Positions 1-8,720 of a stretch of 64,000 nucleotides of DNA are shown here, in pieces. Within the stretch, counting starts at the first letter, position 1. The number at the start of each line of letters is the position of its first letter. Both the position numbers and the translations under genes were made by a program. This DNA is from an uncultured Thiodictyon sp. (lineage in GTDB: Bacteria > Pseudomonadota > Gammaproteobacteria > Chromatiales > Chromatiaceae), in assembly GCF_903946935.1 (NCBI RefSeq), contig NZ_CAJAXH010000089.1:25545-89544 (forward strand), written 5' to 3'. The notes under the pieces are model-generated. The model was not told where the DNA came from. It saw only the letters and a list, made by a program, of their open reading frames with translations, and ran no database searches.

Positions 1-383
1 GCCGCTTCGAGCTGATCGATATCCCCGAGCAGGTCACGCGCATCGACCAGATCAAGATTGGCGACAAGGTCGCCATCAGCGAGTCCGAGGCGGTGCTGGT
101 GAGCCTGGAGCAGGGGCGCGACGCGGGCTCCATGGGTGCCATCGGCGACACCAAGGTGCAGCGTGACCCGGGTGTCAAACCCGGCGGGACCATCACCGAG
201 ACGCTCAAGCTTTACGGCAAGGTGGAATCGGTGGATCGGGCCCGCTCGCGCGTGACCATTCGTGGACCTCAGAAGACCGTTACCCTGACCGTCAAGGACC
301 CGGCGATCCTCGGTCAACTGAAGCCCGGCGACGGGGTGATCGCCAACTATATACGTATCCTCACCGGCAAGATCGTCAAGTAA
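1..383 (+). CDS. 3' end of an uncharacterised gene, cut by the window edge
   Basis: The reading frame is open from base 3 to the TAA at 381-383, so this is the last 126 or so codons of a gene that begins to the left of the window; the GTG at 93 is internal and not a convincing start. The visible part ends in a compact beta-rich segment (GKVESVDRARSRVTIRG followed by a KPGDGVIANY loop) that looks like a small OB- or SH3-like barrel. I do not recognise the family and assign no function. It lies 16 bp upstream of the DUF1269 gene and probably shares its transcript. Confidence 0.6.
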   Translation, partial: RFELIDIPEQVTRIDQIKIGDKVAISESEAVLVSLEQGRDAGSMGAIGDTKVQRDPGVKPGGTITETLKLYGKVESVDRARSRVTIRGPQKTVTLTVKDPAILGQLKPGDGVIANYIRILTGKIVK

Positions 384-399
384 TCAGCGAGTCATCCCT

Positions 400-894
400 A
401 TGAGTAATCTGATCGTCGTCTCATTTCCCGAGGAGCACCTGGCCTTCGAGTTGCGCGCGGCCCTCGTGAATATGCAAAAGGAGTATCTGATCGAGATGGA
501 GGACGTGGTGATCGTCACCAAGGATGCGGCGGGGAAGGTCAAGCTCCATCAGGCGGTGAATCTGACCGCCCTGGGGGCGGCCAGCGGCGGCTTTTGGGGA
601 CTGCTGATCGGTATGCTATTCCTCAATCCGCTGCTGGGTGCCGCGGTGGGTGCGGGGGCCGGCGCATTGTCCGGACGTTTCACCGATCTGGGCATCAACG
701 ATGAATTCATGAAGGACCTGGCAGAACACTTCCAGCCCGGTTGTTCCGCCATTTTCATCCTGGTGAAGAAGGCTACGCCGGATAAGGTCTTGGCGGGTCT
801 AGAGCAGTTCAAGGGTAAGGGTAAGGTCATCCAGACCTCACTCACCAAGGATGAAGAGCAGGGCTTGCGCGACTTCCTTGAGACGCAGCCCTAA
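400..894 (+). CDS. DUF1269 family membrane-associated protein
   Basis: A 164-residue protein. Residues 1-50 form an alpha/beta segment (SNLIVVSFPEEHLAFELRAA), residues 55-95 a glycine- and alanine-rich hydrophobic hairpin (GGFWGLLIGMLF, GAAVGAGAGALSG), and the C-terminal half a second alpha/beta segment (CSAIFILVKKATPDKV). This order and length match DUF1269 proteins, which have no assigned biochemical role. The glycine-rich hairpin suggests membrane insertion. It follows the truncated upstream gene by 16 bp, suggesting co-transcription. The family call is from pattern recognition; the function is unknown. Confidence 0.75.
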   Translation: MSNLIVVSFPEEHLAFELRAALVNMQKEYLIEMEDVVIVTKDAAGKVKLHQAVNLTALGAASGGFWGLLIGMLFLNPLLGAAVGAGAGALSGRFTDLGINDEFMKDLAEHFQPGCSAIFILVKKATPDKVLAGLEQFKGKGKVIQTSLTKDEEQGLRDFLETQP

Positions 895-949
895 GTCCAC
901 ACCGGGGCGCGCTGATGGCGCGCGTCCGGCGTGGCCTTGGCGCCGTTGG

Positions 950-1720
950 CTATTTTCGCAGATCGGGTGCGAACTCCGGTTCTAAACCCTGCATCCAGTA
1001 GGCGAAGATGGCCGGGCGTCTTTTTTGGAGATGGCGTTCCATCGTTTCGACCTCCAGGACGTAAGGGCTAACCGGTCCATAATAGTCCACCACTGGGCCG
1101 ATCGGATGGAAATGATAACCGATACGTTTCAGTAGCAACTGGAGGCTGCGTTCCATGGCGACGACCCAGTGTGTAATGCCCTGTCGCTTGGTCTCGTGGT
1201 AGATCAACTTATAGAGCCCCGCAATGATCTCGTGCCCCGCCTCGGGGGGTCTCAGGTCGATCTCGTCCGCGACTGTGGTGGGGTGCGGGCGTGCCGGCCC
1301 GCCGTAAATCGTATCGTCTATGCGGTGGCGGAAGGTCTTACCAACCGCGAGCCGGGAGATTTCAGCGTAGCGCTCCAGGGCCGGATGCCCCGGTTTCCGG
1401 AAATAGGCATAATCCGGATTGAAATCGCAATGCCTCTGCAAGGGAAAGCCGAGCGGGGAGTGCAGGATCAGGCGCGCTGTCCCGGCCGTCTGCTGGTTGA
1501 ATCGATGTCGGCCAACCAGCTGCACCGCAGAGCGGTCATAGCGGTCCCGTTCCAAGTGGTCCGGATATTCGCTTGACGGCAGGAAGCCACGCTCTTCGCA
1601 ATAGACCTGATAGCGGACCCTAAAGGCCTCAGCGAGTGCCTCTGCGCCTTCCGCGCGGAAGAATTCAAAATAATTTGTATAGATCCAGTGTTGGGGGTTG
1701 AAGGGCTCGATGATGGTCAT
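950..1720 (-). CDS. PEP-CTERM/exosortase-associated acyltransferase (GNAT-like)
   Basis: A 256-residue protein resembling the PEP-CTERM/exosortase system-associated acyltransferases, which are relatives of N-acyl amino acid and N-acyl homoserine lactone synthases with a GNAT-like fold. Visible features are the N-terminal FRVRYQVYCEERGFL segment, which matches the substrate-entry region of autoinducer synthase-like enzymes, the middle strand TAGTARLIL, and the EISRLAV strand before an acyl-binding region. The real substrate is unknown; a fatty-acyl carrier and an amino acid are the family expectation. It is divergent from the ThiF-like gene that starts 75 bp away. No exosortase or PEP-CTERM target is visible in the window. 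Confidence 0.75.
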   Translation of the reverse strand: MTIIEPFNPQHWIYTNYFEFFRAEGAEALAEAFRVRYQVYCEERGFLPSSEYPDHLERDRYDRSAVQLVGRHRFNQQTAGTARLILHSPLGFPLQRHCDFNPDYAYFRKPGHPALERYAEISRLAVGKTFRHRIDDTIYGGPARPHPTTVADEIDLRPPEAGHEIIAGLYKLIYHETKRQGITHWVVAMERSLQLLLKRIGYHFHPIGPVVDYYGPVSPYVLEVETMERHLQKRRPAIFAYWMQGLEPEFAPDLRK

Positions 1721-1794
1721 TGTTGTTATGCGTCAGTGGTCAAGGATGGCTGCGAGCGCGCTGATTTTCGGTCTGAGTGCGGTGCTCGTAAGCT

Positions 1795-2613
1795 ATGCTG
1801 AACTATGAAAAATTGACGCTTCGCAATGCCGGCTATGTGTCTGCCGAACTGCAAGAACGCATTCGTGATACCCGTTTGCTAGTCGCCGGCTGCGGGATCG
1901 GTAGTGTCTTCGCTGAAGCCGCAGTACGATTGGGGTTTGAGCGTCTTCTGTTGGTCGATGGCGACACCGTCGACGCGCACAATCTGAATCGCCAGGATTT
2001 CACGGCGGCAGATGTAGGCCGCTCCAAGGTGGCGGCCCTGGCGCAGCGCCTGAGGGCGATCAATCCGGCAGTCGACATTCTTGAAGTTAGCGCTAACCTG
2101 GGCGAGAACAATACGCGGCAGATTGTGGCGGACGCGGATCTGGTCTTCGACACGGTCGATTTCCTTGACCTGTCGGCCATCGTGCGTCTCCACGATGAAT
2201 GTCAGCGCCAGGGGAAACCGGCCATCACGGCCATTGCCGTCGGCTGGGGTGCCGGCGTCCTCTATTTCCCGGTCGGCGGGGAGTGGAGCTTCCGTCGCCT
2301 GTTCCGTATCGCCGAGGGCGAGGCGGTCGAAAATGGGGCCTATGTCGCGATGTTCGCGCCGCTGATGCGGCGGCTTGCCGATCGACTCGACCCCCAGGTA
2401 CACGAGGTGGTCTCCGCTGCCCTCAAGACCATGGAGGACGGGGCGCCCTGTCCGGCCTCTCAGGTTGCCCCAGGCGCCTTTGCGGTCGGTGCCTTGGCGA
2501 TGACGCTGGTGGTGCGTATCCTCGCCGGTTTGCCCGTGAACCAGGCGCCGCACCTGCTCATCGCGGACCTGCCGACCGCCCTCACATCGCCCGGTATCGA
2601 CCTGTCGCGCTGA
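1795..2613 (+). CDS. ThiF/E1-like adenylyltransferase
   Basis: A 272-residue protein with the ThiF/MoeB/E1 nucleotide-binding fold. The Rossmann loop is AGCGIGS (residues 32-38), followed by VDGDTVDAHNLNRQ with the acidic and arginine residues that bind ATP-Mg, and GRSKV with the conserved lysine. I see no CxxC zinc pairs of the MoeB/ThiF type, and no obvious catalytic thioester cysteine, so it may adenylate without transferring to a cysteine. The start ATG at 1795 gives MLNYEKLTLRNAGYVS, a good E1-like N-terminus. It is divergent from the acyltransferase, and the pair may act together on a small carrier or an acyl-amino acid; that link is inference. Confidence 0.75.
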   Translation: MLNYEKLTLRNAGYVSAELQERIRDTRLLVAGCGIGSVFAEAAVRLGFERLLLVDGDTVDAHNLNRQDFTAADVGRSKVAALAQRLRAINPAVDILEVSANLGENNTRQIVADADLVFDTVDFLDLSAIVRLHDECQRQGKPAITAIAVGWGAGVLYFPVGGEWSFRRLFRIAEGEAVENGAYVAMFAPLMRRLADRLDPQVHEVVSAALKTMEDGAPCPASQVAPGAFAVGALAMTLVVRILAGLPVNQAPHLLIADLPTALTSPGIDLSR

Positions 2614-2699
2614 ACCTGGTCCCGTCAGCGACTTGAATCCCGCGTCGGCGCGGTTATTTAGCGACAACGATTCCATCCACTTCCTTAAAGGCCAGACAG

Positions 2700-3350
2700 A
2701 TGAGCGAAAACCAGGTGGTCGAGTTCCCGGGTGCCGAGATCGACGTCCAGTGGGACGGTCGACTGTGCATCCATGTCGGCGAGTGTGGCAACGCGGCCGG
2801 AGAACTCTTCGTCGGCGGCCGGGAGCCCTGGTGCATCCCGGATTGTTGCAGCAAGGTGCAGGTGCGCGAGATCATCGAGCGCTGCCCGAGCGGGGCACTG
2901 AGCTACAGCGATCCGGAGGGCGGTCCCGAGGTGGCCCCGGCGGAGAACACGGTGACGGTCGCCTACAATGGCCCACTCTATGCCCATGGCGAGTTGGCGA
3001 TCGAGGGGGCGCCCGCGGACATGCCGGGGGTCAGCCACCGGGCCGCGCTCTGTCGCTGTGGGGCGTCCGCCAACAAGCCCTTCTGTGATAACAGTCACCT
3101 GAAAGTCGGTTTCGAGGACTTTGGTGCAGTCGGCGAGCGTGGGGTCCCACTCACCGCCTTGGGCGGTCCACTGGCGATCAAGGCCTTACCCGATGGGCCC
3201 CTGTTGGTCAACGGCAATCTCAGCATCCGGGCCGCGAGCGGGCGCTTGGCCTGGGAGGGGGCCGCGACCGCCCTGTGCCGCTGCGGGGCCTCCAAGAACA
3301 AACCCTTCTGCGACGGTAGCCACCAGCAGGTCGGCTTTAAGAGCACCTGA
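2700..3350 (+). CDS. Fe-S protein: 4Fe-4S mono-cluster domain plus two CDGSH domains
   Basis: A 216-residue protein. Residues 10-70 match the divergent mono-cluster ferredoxin domain seen in YjdI-like proteins, with Cys in CIHVGEC, WCIPDCC and ERCPSGAL. Two CDGSH-type motifs follow: CRCGASANKPFCDNSH near residue 120 and CRCGASKNKPFCDGSH near residue 195, each with the three Cys and one His that hold a 2Fe-2S cluster. The combination is a known soluble electron-transfer or redox-sensor architecture with no fixed substrate. The 3' end overlaps the convergent SDR gene by 14 bp. The first CDGSH motif has Asn-Ser-His instead of Gly-Ser-His, which keeps the ligands. Confidence 0.85.
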   Translation: MSENQVVEFPGAEIDVQWDGRLCIHVGECGNAAGELFVGGREPWCIPDCCSKVQVREIIERCPSGALSYSDPEGGPEVAPAENTVTVAYNGPLYAHGELAIEGAPADMPGVSHRAALCRCGASANKPFCDNSHLKVGFEDFGAVGERGVPLTALGGPLAIKALPDGPLLVNGNLSIRAASGRLAWEGAATALCRCGASKNKPFCDGSHQQVGFKST

Positions 3351-4038
3351 GCAGTTCCAGATAAGCCGGAGCGGCCGTCTCGGGCGCGGGCAGGCCGAAG
3401 GGGTCCTCGCCGGGGTAGAGCCGGGCGCGCAGTCCGGTGCGCAGCACCCCGGGGTCCAGGCTGGCGACGCGGATCGGGCTGGTGCCGCGGGTTTCCTCGG
3501 CCAGCACCTGGGCCAGTCCCTCCAGGCCGAATTTGGCCGCCGCGAAGGCGCCCCAGTAGGCGTGTCCGGCGCGCCCGACCCGGTCGGCGGTGAAGATCAC
3601 CACCGCGTCGCGGGAGGCGCGCAGGAGCGGCAGGCAGGCCTGGGTGAGCAGAAAGGGGGCGGTGAGATTGATCCGCAGCACCTGCTCCCAGTCGGCGGCA
3701 TCGTAGTCGTCGAGGCGAGCGAGGTAGGGGGCGAAGGCGGCGCAATGCACCAGTGAGTCGAGTCGCCCGAAGGTCTCCCCGACCAGCTCGGCCGCGCCGC
3801 GGGCCGCGCGCTCGTCGGCCGTGTCGAGATTGAGCGGCAGGATGGCGGGCTCGGGCCCGCCGGCTGACTCGATCGCGTCATAGACCGCGGCCAGGTCGGC
3901 GTCCGGGTGGTCGCTCAAGACCAGGGTGGCACCCTGGGCGGCGGCGGCCAGGGCGACGGCGCGGCCGATCCCCTCGGCCGCCCCGGTCACCAGGACGACG
4001 CGCTCTGCGAGTGGTTGTTGTGTTGGGTCTGCTGCCAT
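3337..4038 (-). CDS. yciK: YciK-like short-chain dehydrogenase
   Basis: An SDR oxidoreductase of 233 residues when started at the internal ATG at 4038 (MAADPTQQPLAERVVLVTGA); the 19 codons upstream are not SDR-like and part of them read through a repeat. The NAD(P) loop is TGAAEGIGRA, the NAG-equivalent motif is VHCAAFAPY, and a catalytic-site region with Tyr and Lys follows (RAGHAYWGAFAAAKFGLEG). In gammaproteobacteria yciK usually follows ubiG and gph. Here ubiG is upstream on the same strand but gph is missing, and an inverted repeat fills the gap. Its physiological substrate is not known. Confidence 0.8.
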   Translation of the reverse strand: MAADPTQQPLAERVVLVTGAAEGIGRAVALAAAAQGATLVLSDHPDADLAAVYDAIESAGGPEPAILPLNLDTADERAARGAAELVGETFGRLDSLVHCAAFAPYLARLDDYDAADWEQVLRINLTAPFLLTQACLPLLRASRDAVVIFTADRVGRAGHAYWGAFAAAKFGLEGLAQVLAEETRGTSPIRVASLDPGVLRTGLRARLYPGEDPFGLPAPETAAPAYLELLRCS

Positions 4039-4067
4039 CGGTAATCCTAGAGCCTGGAAAGGGCAAT

Positions 4068-4203
4068 TGTCACGCCAAGGCGCCAAGCTCGCCAAGGTTG
4101 TTCAGTGTGTTGTCGGCGGCTGGCCATCCACCCGACGGGCGATCTGGATCGCCTGGTCTATCTTATTGTATTTATTGGCGAGCTTGGCGCCTTGCCGTGA
4201 GAA
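4068..4203. repeat. Long inverted repeat between ubiG and yciK
   Basis: Two arms of about 26 bp frame roughly 85 bp: the left arm reads TCACGCCAAGGCGCCAAG (4069 on) and the right arm ends TTGGCGCCTTGCCGTGA (to 4201). They are reverse complements with one mismatch over the part compared. The stretch between holds no ORF that I can support. The left-arm core also appears at about 63162-63178, so this is a dispersed element. It occupies the position where gph is normally found. Confidence 0.7.
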
Positions 4204-4210
4204 ACTCGGG

Positions 4211-4948
4211 TTAGTCCCCCGCATCGCGCCGGCACGTGACCAGATAGTTCACATCCACGTCAGTGGGGTTGAGCGCAAAGACGCGGGTCAGCGGGTCGTA
4301 GGTGAGCCCGGTGATGTCAAGGGTGCGCAGGCCGGCGGCGCGAATCCAGCGATCCAGTTCGGCCGGGCGGATGAAGCGGTTGAAGTCATGGGTCCCGGTC
4401 GGCAGCATTTTGAACAGATACTCGGCCCCGAGGATAGCCAGGAGATAGGACTTGAGATTGCGGTTGAGGGTAGAGAAAAACACCAGACCCCCGGGTCGTA
4501 CCAGCCGCGCGCAGGCCGCCACCACTGAGCCCGGGTCTGGCACATGCTCCAGCAGCTCGGTACAGGTGACGACGTCGAAGCTGGCCGGCCGCTCGGCCGC
4601 CAGCGCCTCCGCCGGGATGCGCCGGTAGTCGACCGCGATACCGCTCTCCAGGGTGTGCAGCTCGGCCACCCGCAACGGCGTTTCGCCCATGTCGATGCCG
4701 AGGACATGGGCGCCGCGGCTGGCCATGGACTCGGACAGGATGCCGCCGCCGCAGCCGACGTCCAGCACCTCGCGGCCCGCCAGTCCGGCGGCCCGATCGA
4801 TGTACTCCAGCCGCAGCGGATTGAGTTCGTGCAGCATTTTGCACTCGCTCAAGGGGTCCCACCAGCGCGCGGCCAGGGCCTCGAACTTGCCGATCTCTCC
4901 GGGGTCCACGTTGGCGTGGAGGTCGTGGTGCTGGGCGGTGGCGGTCAT
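4211..4948 (-). CDS. ubiG: 3-demethylubiquinone-9 3-O-methyltransferase UbiG
   Basis: A 245-residue SAM-dependent methyltransferase that carries out both O-methylations of ubiquinone biosynthesis. The SAM-binding loop [10 protein letters not shown] is at residues 61-70. Upstream is the family signature [16 protein letters not shown] with the [10 protein letters not shown] segment. Later are [13 protein letters not shown] and [14 protein letters not shown], which are UbiG-specific. Length and all motifs are normal. The ATG at 4948 is the first good start. It is transcribed away from glyA and toward yciK, with a repeat-filled 170-bp gap where gph would be expected. Confidence 0.95.
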   Translation of the reverse strand: MTATAQHHDLHANVDPGEIGKFEALAARWWDPLSECKMLHELNPLRLEYIDRAAGLAGREVLDVGCGGGILSESMASRGAHVLGIDMGETPLRVAELHTLESGIAVDYRRIPAEALAAERPASFDVVTCTELLEHVPDPGSVVAACARLVRPGGLVFFSTLNRNLKSYLLAILGAEYLFKMLPTGTHDFNRFIRPAELDRWIRAAGLRTLDITGLTYDPLTRVFALNPTDVDVNYLVTCRRDAGD

Positions 4949-5057
4949 GGGGTAAGGGACCTAGGTGGCTGGGATAGCGGGAGGCGCCATTCTATAACGA
5001 GCGGTGCCGGACAGAACCGATTAAACTGCACGGCTTTTCACGCCGGGGGAACCTCCC

Positions 5058-6314
5058 ATGTTTACACAGACCATGACGATTCGCGACTACGACCCGGAAC
5101 TTTGGGCGGCCATCCAGGGCGAGGAGCTGCGCCAGGAGGAGCACATCGAGCTGATTGCCTCCGAAAATTATGTCAGCCCCCGGGTCCTGGAGGCCCAGGG
5201 AGGCGTCATGACCAACAAGTATGCCGAGGGCTACCCCGGCAAGCGCTACTACGGCGGCTGCGAGTTCGTCGACGTGGCCGAGCAGTTGGCCATCGACCGG
5301 GCCAAGCAACTGTTCGGCGCCGCCTACGCCAACGTCCAGCCGCACTCCGGCTCCCAGGCGAACGCGGCCGTGTACATGGCACTGTGCCAGCCGGGCGACA
5401 CCATCCTCGGCATGAGCCTGGCCCACGGCGGCCACCTGACCCACGGGGCCAAGCCCAACTTCTCCGGCAAGCTCTACCATGCCGTCCAGTACGGCCTGGA
5501 TCCCGCCACCGGCGAGATCGATTATGCCGAGGTGGAGCGTCTGGCCCTGGAACACAAGCCGCGTATGATCATCGCCGGCTTCTCGGCCTACTCGCGGGTG
5601 GTCGATTGGGCGCGGTTCCGGGCGATTGCCGATGCGGTCGGCGCCTATCTCTTCGTCGACATGGCCCATGTGGCCGGCCTGGTGGCGGCCGGGGTCTACC
5701 CGAGCCCGGTGGCCATTGCCGACGTGACCACCACCACCACCCACAAGACGCTGCGCGGTCCCCGCGGCGGGCTGATCCTGGCGCGTGCCAATCCCGAGAT
5801 CGAGAAGAAATTGAGCTCGCTGGTGTTTCCGGGCACCCAGGGCGGCCCGCTGATGCACGTCATCGCCGCCAAGGCGGTGGCCTTCAAGGAGGCCCTGGAG
5901 CCGACCTTCAAGGCGTACCAGCAGCAGGTGGTACACAACGCCCAGGCCATGGCCGAGGTCTTCCTCGCGCGCGGCTACGATGTGGTCTCCGGCGGCACCG
6001 ACGACCACCTGTTCCTGGTGAGCTTCATCGAGCAGGGCCTCACCGGCAAGCACGTGGACGCCTGGCTGGGGGCCGCCAACATCACCGTCAACAAGAACGC
6101 GGTGCCCAACGACCCCCAGTCGCCCTTTGTCACCAGCGGCATCCGGGTCGGTACCCCGGCGATGACCACCCGCGGTTGCGGTCTGACGGAGGCGCGCGAC
6201 CTGGCCGGCTGGATGTGCGATGTGATCGACGGGCGCGGTGATCCGGCCGCCATCGCCACCGCCAAGGCGCGGGTGCTGGACCTGTGTAAGCGCTTCCCCG
6301 TGTACCAGCGCTGA
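5058..6314 (+). CDS. glyA: Serine hydroxymethyltransferase GlyA
   Basis: A 418-residue PLP enzyme converting serine and tetrahydrofolate to glycine and 5,10-methylene-tetrahydrofolate. [22 protein letters not shown] and [14 protein letters not shown] are all present; the PLP-binding lysine is Lys230 in HKTLRG. Full length and undisturbed. ATG 5058 is preceded by a GGGGGAA ribosome-binding site; an internal ATG at 5073 ([11 protein letters not shown]) is an alternative. It leads a same-strand set glyA-nrdR-ribD-ribE with gaps of only a few bases, a conserved gammaproteobacterial arrangement. Confidence 0.97.
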   Translation: MFTQTMTIRDYDPELWAAIQGEELRQEEHIELIASENYVSPRVLEAQGGVMTNKYAEGYPGKRYYGGCEFVDVAEQLAIDRAKQLFGAAYANVQPHSGSQANAAVYMALCQPGDTILGMSLAHGGHLTHGAKPNFSGKLYHAVQYGLDPATGEIDYAEVERLALEHKPRMIIAGFSAYSRVVDWARFRAIADAVGAYLFVDMAHVAGLVAAGVYPSPVAIADVTTTTTHKTLRGPRGGLILARANPEIEKKLSSLVFPGTQGGPLMHVIAAKAVAFKEALEPTFKAYQQQVVHNAQAMAEVFLARGYDVVSGGTDDHLFLVSFIEQGLTGKHVDAWLGAANITVNKNAVPNDPQSPFVTSGIRVGTPAMTTRGCGLTEARDLAGWMCDVIDGRGDPAAIATAKARVLDLCKRFPVYQR

Positions 6315-6318
6315 TCGC

Positions 6319-6834
6319 ATGCGCTGTCCGTTCTGCGGCGCCGAGGACACCAAGGTCGTGGACTCCCGGCTGGCGGGGGATGGCGATCAGGTGCGCCGTC
6401 GGCGCAAGTGCGAGCTGTGCAAGGAGCGTTTCACCACCTACGAGACGGCCGAACTGAACCTGCCGCGGGTGGTCAAGGGCGACGGTAGCCGGGTGCCGTT
6501 CGATGGGCGCAAACTGCGCGCCGGTATGATGCGTGCCCTGGAGAAGCGCCCGGTCAGCACCGAGCAGATCGACGCGGCCCAGGCGCGCATCCAGCGGCGG
6601 TTGATGTCGGGCGGGGACGCGGAGGTCCCGGCGCGGCGGGTGGGGGAACTGGTGATGGAGGAGTTGAAGGCGCTCGATCAGGTCGCCTATGTCCGCTTCG
6701 CCTCCGTCTACCGCAAATTCGAGGACGTGGCCGCCTTTCGCGAGGAGATCGACCGCCTGGAGCGGCAACCGACGCCGGAGGTCCGGCGTCAGCAACTCGA
6801 TTTGCTCGACCAACTGGAGGACAAACCGAAGTGA
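6319..6834 (+). CDS. nrdR: Transcriptional repressor NrdR
   Basis: A 171-residue zinc-ribbon/ATP-cone repressor of ribonucleotide reductase genes. The zinc ligands are Cys3, Cys6, Cys31 and Cys34 ([17 protein letters not shown] then KCELCKERF). The ATP-cone follows ([18 protein letters not shown]). I chose ATG 6319, 5 bp after the glyA stop, because it begins at the zinc ribbon; the upstream in-frame extension lies inside glyA. The 3' end overlaps ribD by GTGA. The C-terminal tail is somewhat longer than in E. coli NrdR, with a charged Gln-rich end. Confidence 0.95.
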   Translation: MRCPFCGAEDTKVVDSRLAGDGDQVRRRRKCELCKERFTTYETAELNLPRVVKGDGSRVPFDGRKLRAGMMRALEKRPVSTEQIDAAQARIQRRLMSGGDAEVPARRVGELVMEELKALDQVAYVRFASVYRKFEDVAAFREEIDRLERQPTPEVRRQQLDLLDQLEDKPK

Positions 6835-8003
6835 CTGCCAACCACCCCCGGGCGACCCCGCCGCGCGCGGCCGACTACGCCCCCATGGCCCGGGCGATCC
6901 AGCTCGCCCGGCGCGGGCTCTATACGACGAATCCCAATCCACGCGTGGGGTGTGTCCTGGTGCGCGATGGTGAGGTGGTGGGTGAGGGCTGGCATCGGCG
7001 CGCCGGTGAGCCCCATGCCGAGCCCCTCGCCCTGACCGCCGCCGGTGAGCGGGCGCGGGGGGCCACCGCGTATGTCACCCTGGAGCCCTGCTGTCACCAC
7101 GGCCGCACCCCGCCTTGCACCGAGGCATTGATTGCGGCTGGGGTCACACGGGTGGTCTGCGCCATGGTGGACCCCAATCCGCTGGTCGCCGGGCAGGGCC
7201 TGGGGCGCTTGCAAGCGGCGGGCATCGAGGTGCTGTGCGGGGTGTTGGAGGCGCAGTCGCGGGCGCTGAATCCGGGATTTATCAAGCGGATGGAACACGC
7301 GCTGCCCTACTGCCGCTGCAAACTCGCGGCCAGCCTTGATGGGCGCACCGCGATGGCCAGCGGGGAGAGCCGCTGGATCAGTTCTGCGGCCTCCCGGCGG
7401 GACGTGCACCGCCTGCGTGCCCGGCACGCGGCCATCGTCACAGGGGTCGGCACCCTGCTGGCGGATGACCCCTCGCTCACGGTGCGACTGGCGGGCGCCG
7501 AGCTGCCCGGGCTTCAGGCTGGTGAGTCGGTGCCTCAACCCTGGCGGGTGGTGGTGGACAGTCGGCTGCGCACGCCCGCGGGGGCGCGGCTGTTCAGCCT
7601 GCCCGGGCCCACCGTGATGGCCTGCGGTGGGGCTGTCGATCCGGCGCGGGTGGCCGCGCTGGAGGCCGTGGGGGCGCGGGTGGTGCAGTTTGCCGAGCCC
7701 CACGGTCTGGTCGATCTGCACGCGCTGATGGCCTGGTTCGCCGCCCAGGAGGTCAACGAGGTCCTGCTGGAGGCCGGCCCCACGCTGGCCGGGGCGGCAC
7801 TCACGGCCGGGCTGGTCGACGAGTTGATCCTGTATCTGGCCCCCCACCTGATGGGCGACGGGGCGCGCGGGCTGTTCCGGCTCCCCGGGCTGGAGCATAT
7901 GGAGCACCGCATCCCGCTGCATATCCAGGAGGTGCGCCGCGTCGGGCCGGACCTGCGACTCACTTTGCGCGCGGGCGCACTGTCACCGGCCGAGGGGGTT
8001 TGA
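6831..8003 (+). CDS. ribD: Bifunctional riboflavin deaminase/reductase RibD
   Basis: A 390-residue two-domain riboflavin biosynthesis enzyme. The deaminase domain has HAEPLAL at 62-68 and [11 protein letters not shown] at 86-96, the zinc ligands and catalytic Glu. The reductase domain begins near residue 160 ([22 protein letters not shown]) and includes [12 protein letters not shown]. It starts with GTG in a GTGA overlap with nrdR, a sign of translational coupling, and ribE begins 2 bp after its stop. It removes the pyrimidine amino group and reduces the ribosyl side chain of the GTP-derived intermediate. Confidence 0.95.
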   Translation: MTANHPRATPPRAADYAPMARAIQLARRGLYTTNPNPRVGCVLVRDGEVVGEGWHRRAGEPHAEPLALTAAGERARGATAYVTLEPCCHHGRTPPCTEALIAAGVTRVVCAMVDPNPLVAGQGLGRLQAAGIEVLCGVLEAQSRALNPGFIKRMEHALPYCRCKLAASLDGRTAMASGESRWISSAASRRDVHRLRARHAAIVTGVGTLLADDPSLTVRLAGAELPGLQAGESVPQPWRVVVDSRLRTPAGARLFSLPGPTVMACGGAVDPARVAALEAVGARVVQFAEPHGLVDLHALMAWFAAQEVNEVLLEAGPTLAGAALTAGLVDELILYLAPHLMGDGARGLFRLPGLEHMEHRIPLHIQEVRRVGPDLRLTLRAGALSPAEGV

Positions 8004-8005
8004 TC

Positions 8006-8677
8006 ATGTTTACCGGCATCATCCAATCAGTTGGGGAGGTTCGCCGCCTGGAGCCCCGCGGGGGCGACGTGCGACTGACCATCGGTAGCGGCAAGCTGGC
8101 GCTTGCCGACGCATCCTTGGGCGACAGTATCGCGGTCAACGGGGTCTGTCTCACCGCCGTGACCCTGGCCGCCGACGCCTTCGCCGCCGATGTGTCCCGC
8201 GAGACCCTGTCACTCACCACGCTCGGTGGGCTGACCACCGGCAGCCCGGTGAACCTGGAGCCGGCGCTGACCCTGTCGACGCCCCTGGGCGGGCACCTGG
8301 TGAGCGGCCATGTCGATGGGGTCGGGCAGATTCTGGAGCGGCGCGAGGACGGCCGCTCCTGGCGGCTGCGTATCGCCGCCCCGCCCGAGCTGGCCCGCTA
8401 CATCGCGCACAAGGGGTCCATCTGCGTGGACGGCGTGAGTCTCACCGTCAACGCGGTGGACGGTGCCTGCTTCGAGCTCAACATCGTCCCCCATACGCTC
8501 GATGAGACGATTATCGCCGGCTACCGGACCGGCACCCGGGTCAACCTGGAAGTGGACCTCATCGCCCGCTATCTGGAGCGGCTGCTGCTGGGTGAGAAGG
8601 CGGCCAATCCCAGTGGGGGAGCCGGCGGGGGTGGCCTTACGCGTGAATTTCTGGCCGAGCATGGGTTCGGGGGCTGA
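8006..8677 (+). CDS. ribE: Riboflavin synthase alpha subunit RibE
   Basis: A 223-residue riboflavin synthase, which dismutates two 6,7-dimethyl-8-ribityllumazine molecules. It shows the two tandem lumazine-binding barrels: MFTGIIQSVGEVRRLE with VNGVCLTAV, and GHLVSGHVDGVG with VDGVSLTVNAV. I chose ATG 8006 (MFTGII) because that is the conserved N-terminus; a TTG two codons earlier also opens the frame. The C-terminal tail is glycine-rich (SGGAGGGGL). The usual ribBA and ribH genes do not follow here. Confidence 0.95.
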   Translation: MFTGIIQSVGEVRRLEPRGGDVRLTIGSGKLALADASLGDSIAVNGVCLTAVTLAADAFAADVSRETLSLTTLGGLTTGSPVNLEPALTLSTPLGGHLVSGHVDGVGQILERREDGRSWRLRIAAPPELARYIAHKGSICVDGVSLTVNAVDGACFELNIVPHTLDETIIAGYRTGTRVNLEVDLIARYLERLLLGEKAANPSGGAGGGGLTREFLAEHGFGG

Positions 8678-8720
8678 CCGTGGCCGCGGATTGAATAGGT
8701 TGCGGGGGGTCGGACAGCCA

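Noticed and set aside
4992..6353. Long minus-strand ORF (453 codons) opposite glyA
   Set aside because: Shadow frame of a highly conserved gene, no motif, biased composition.
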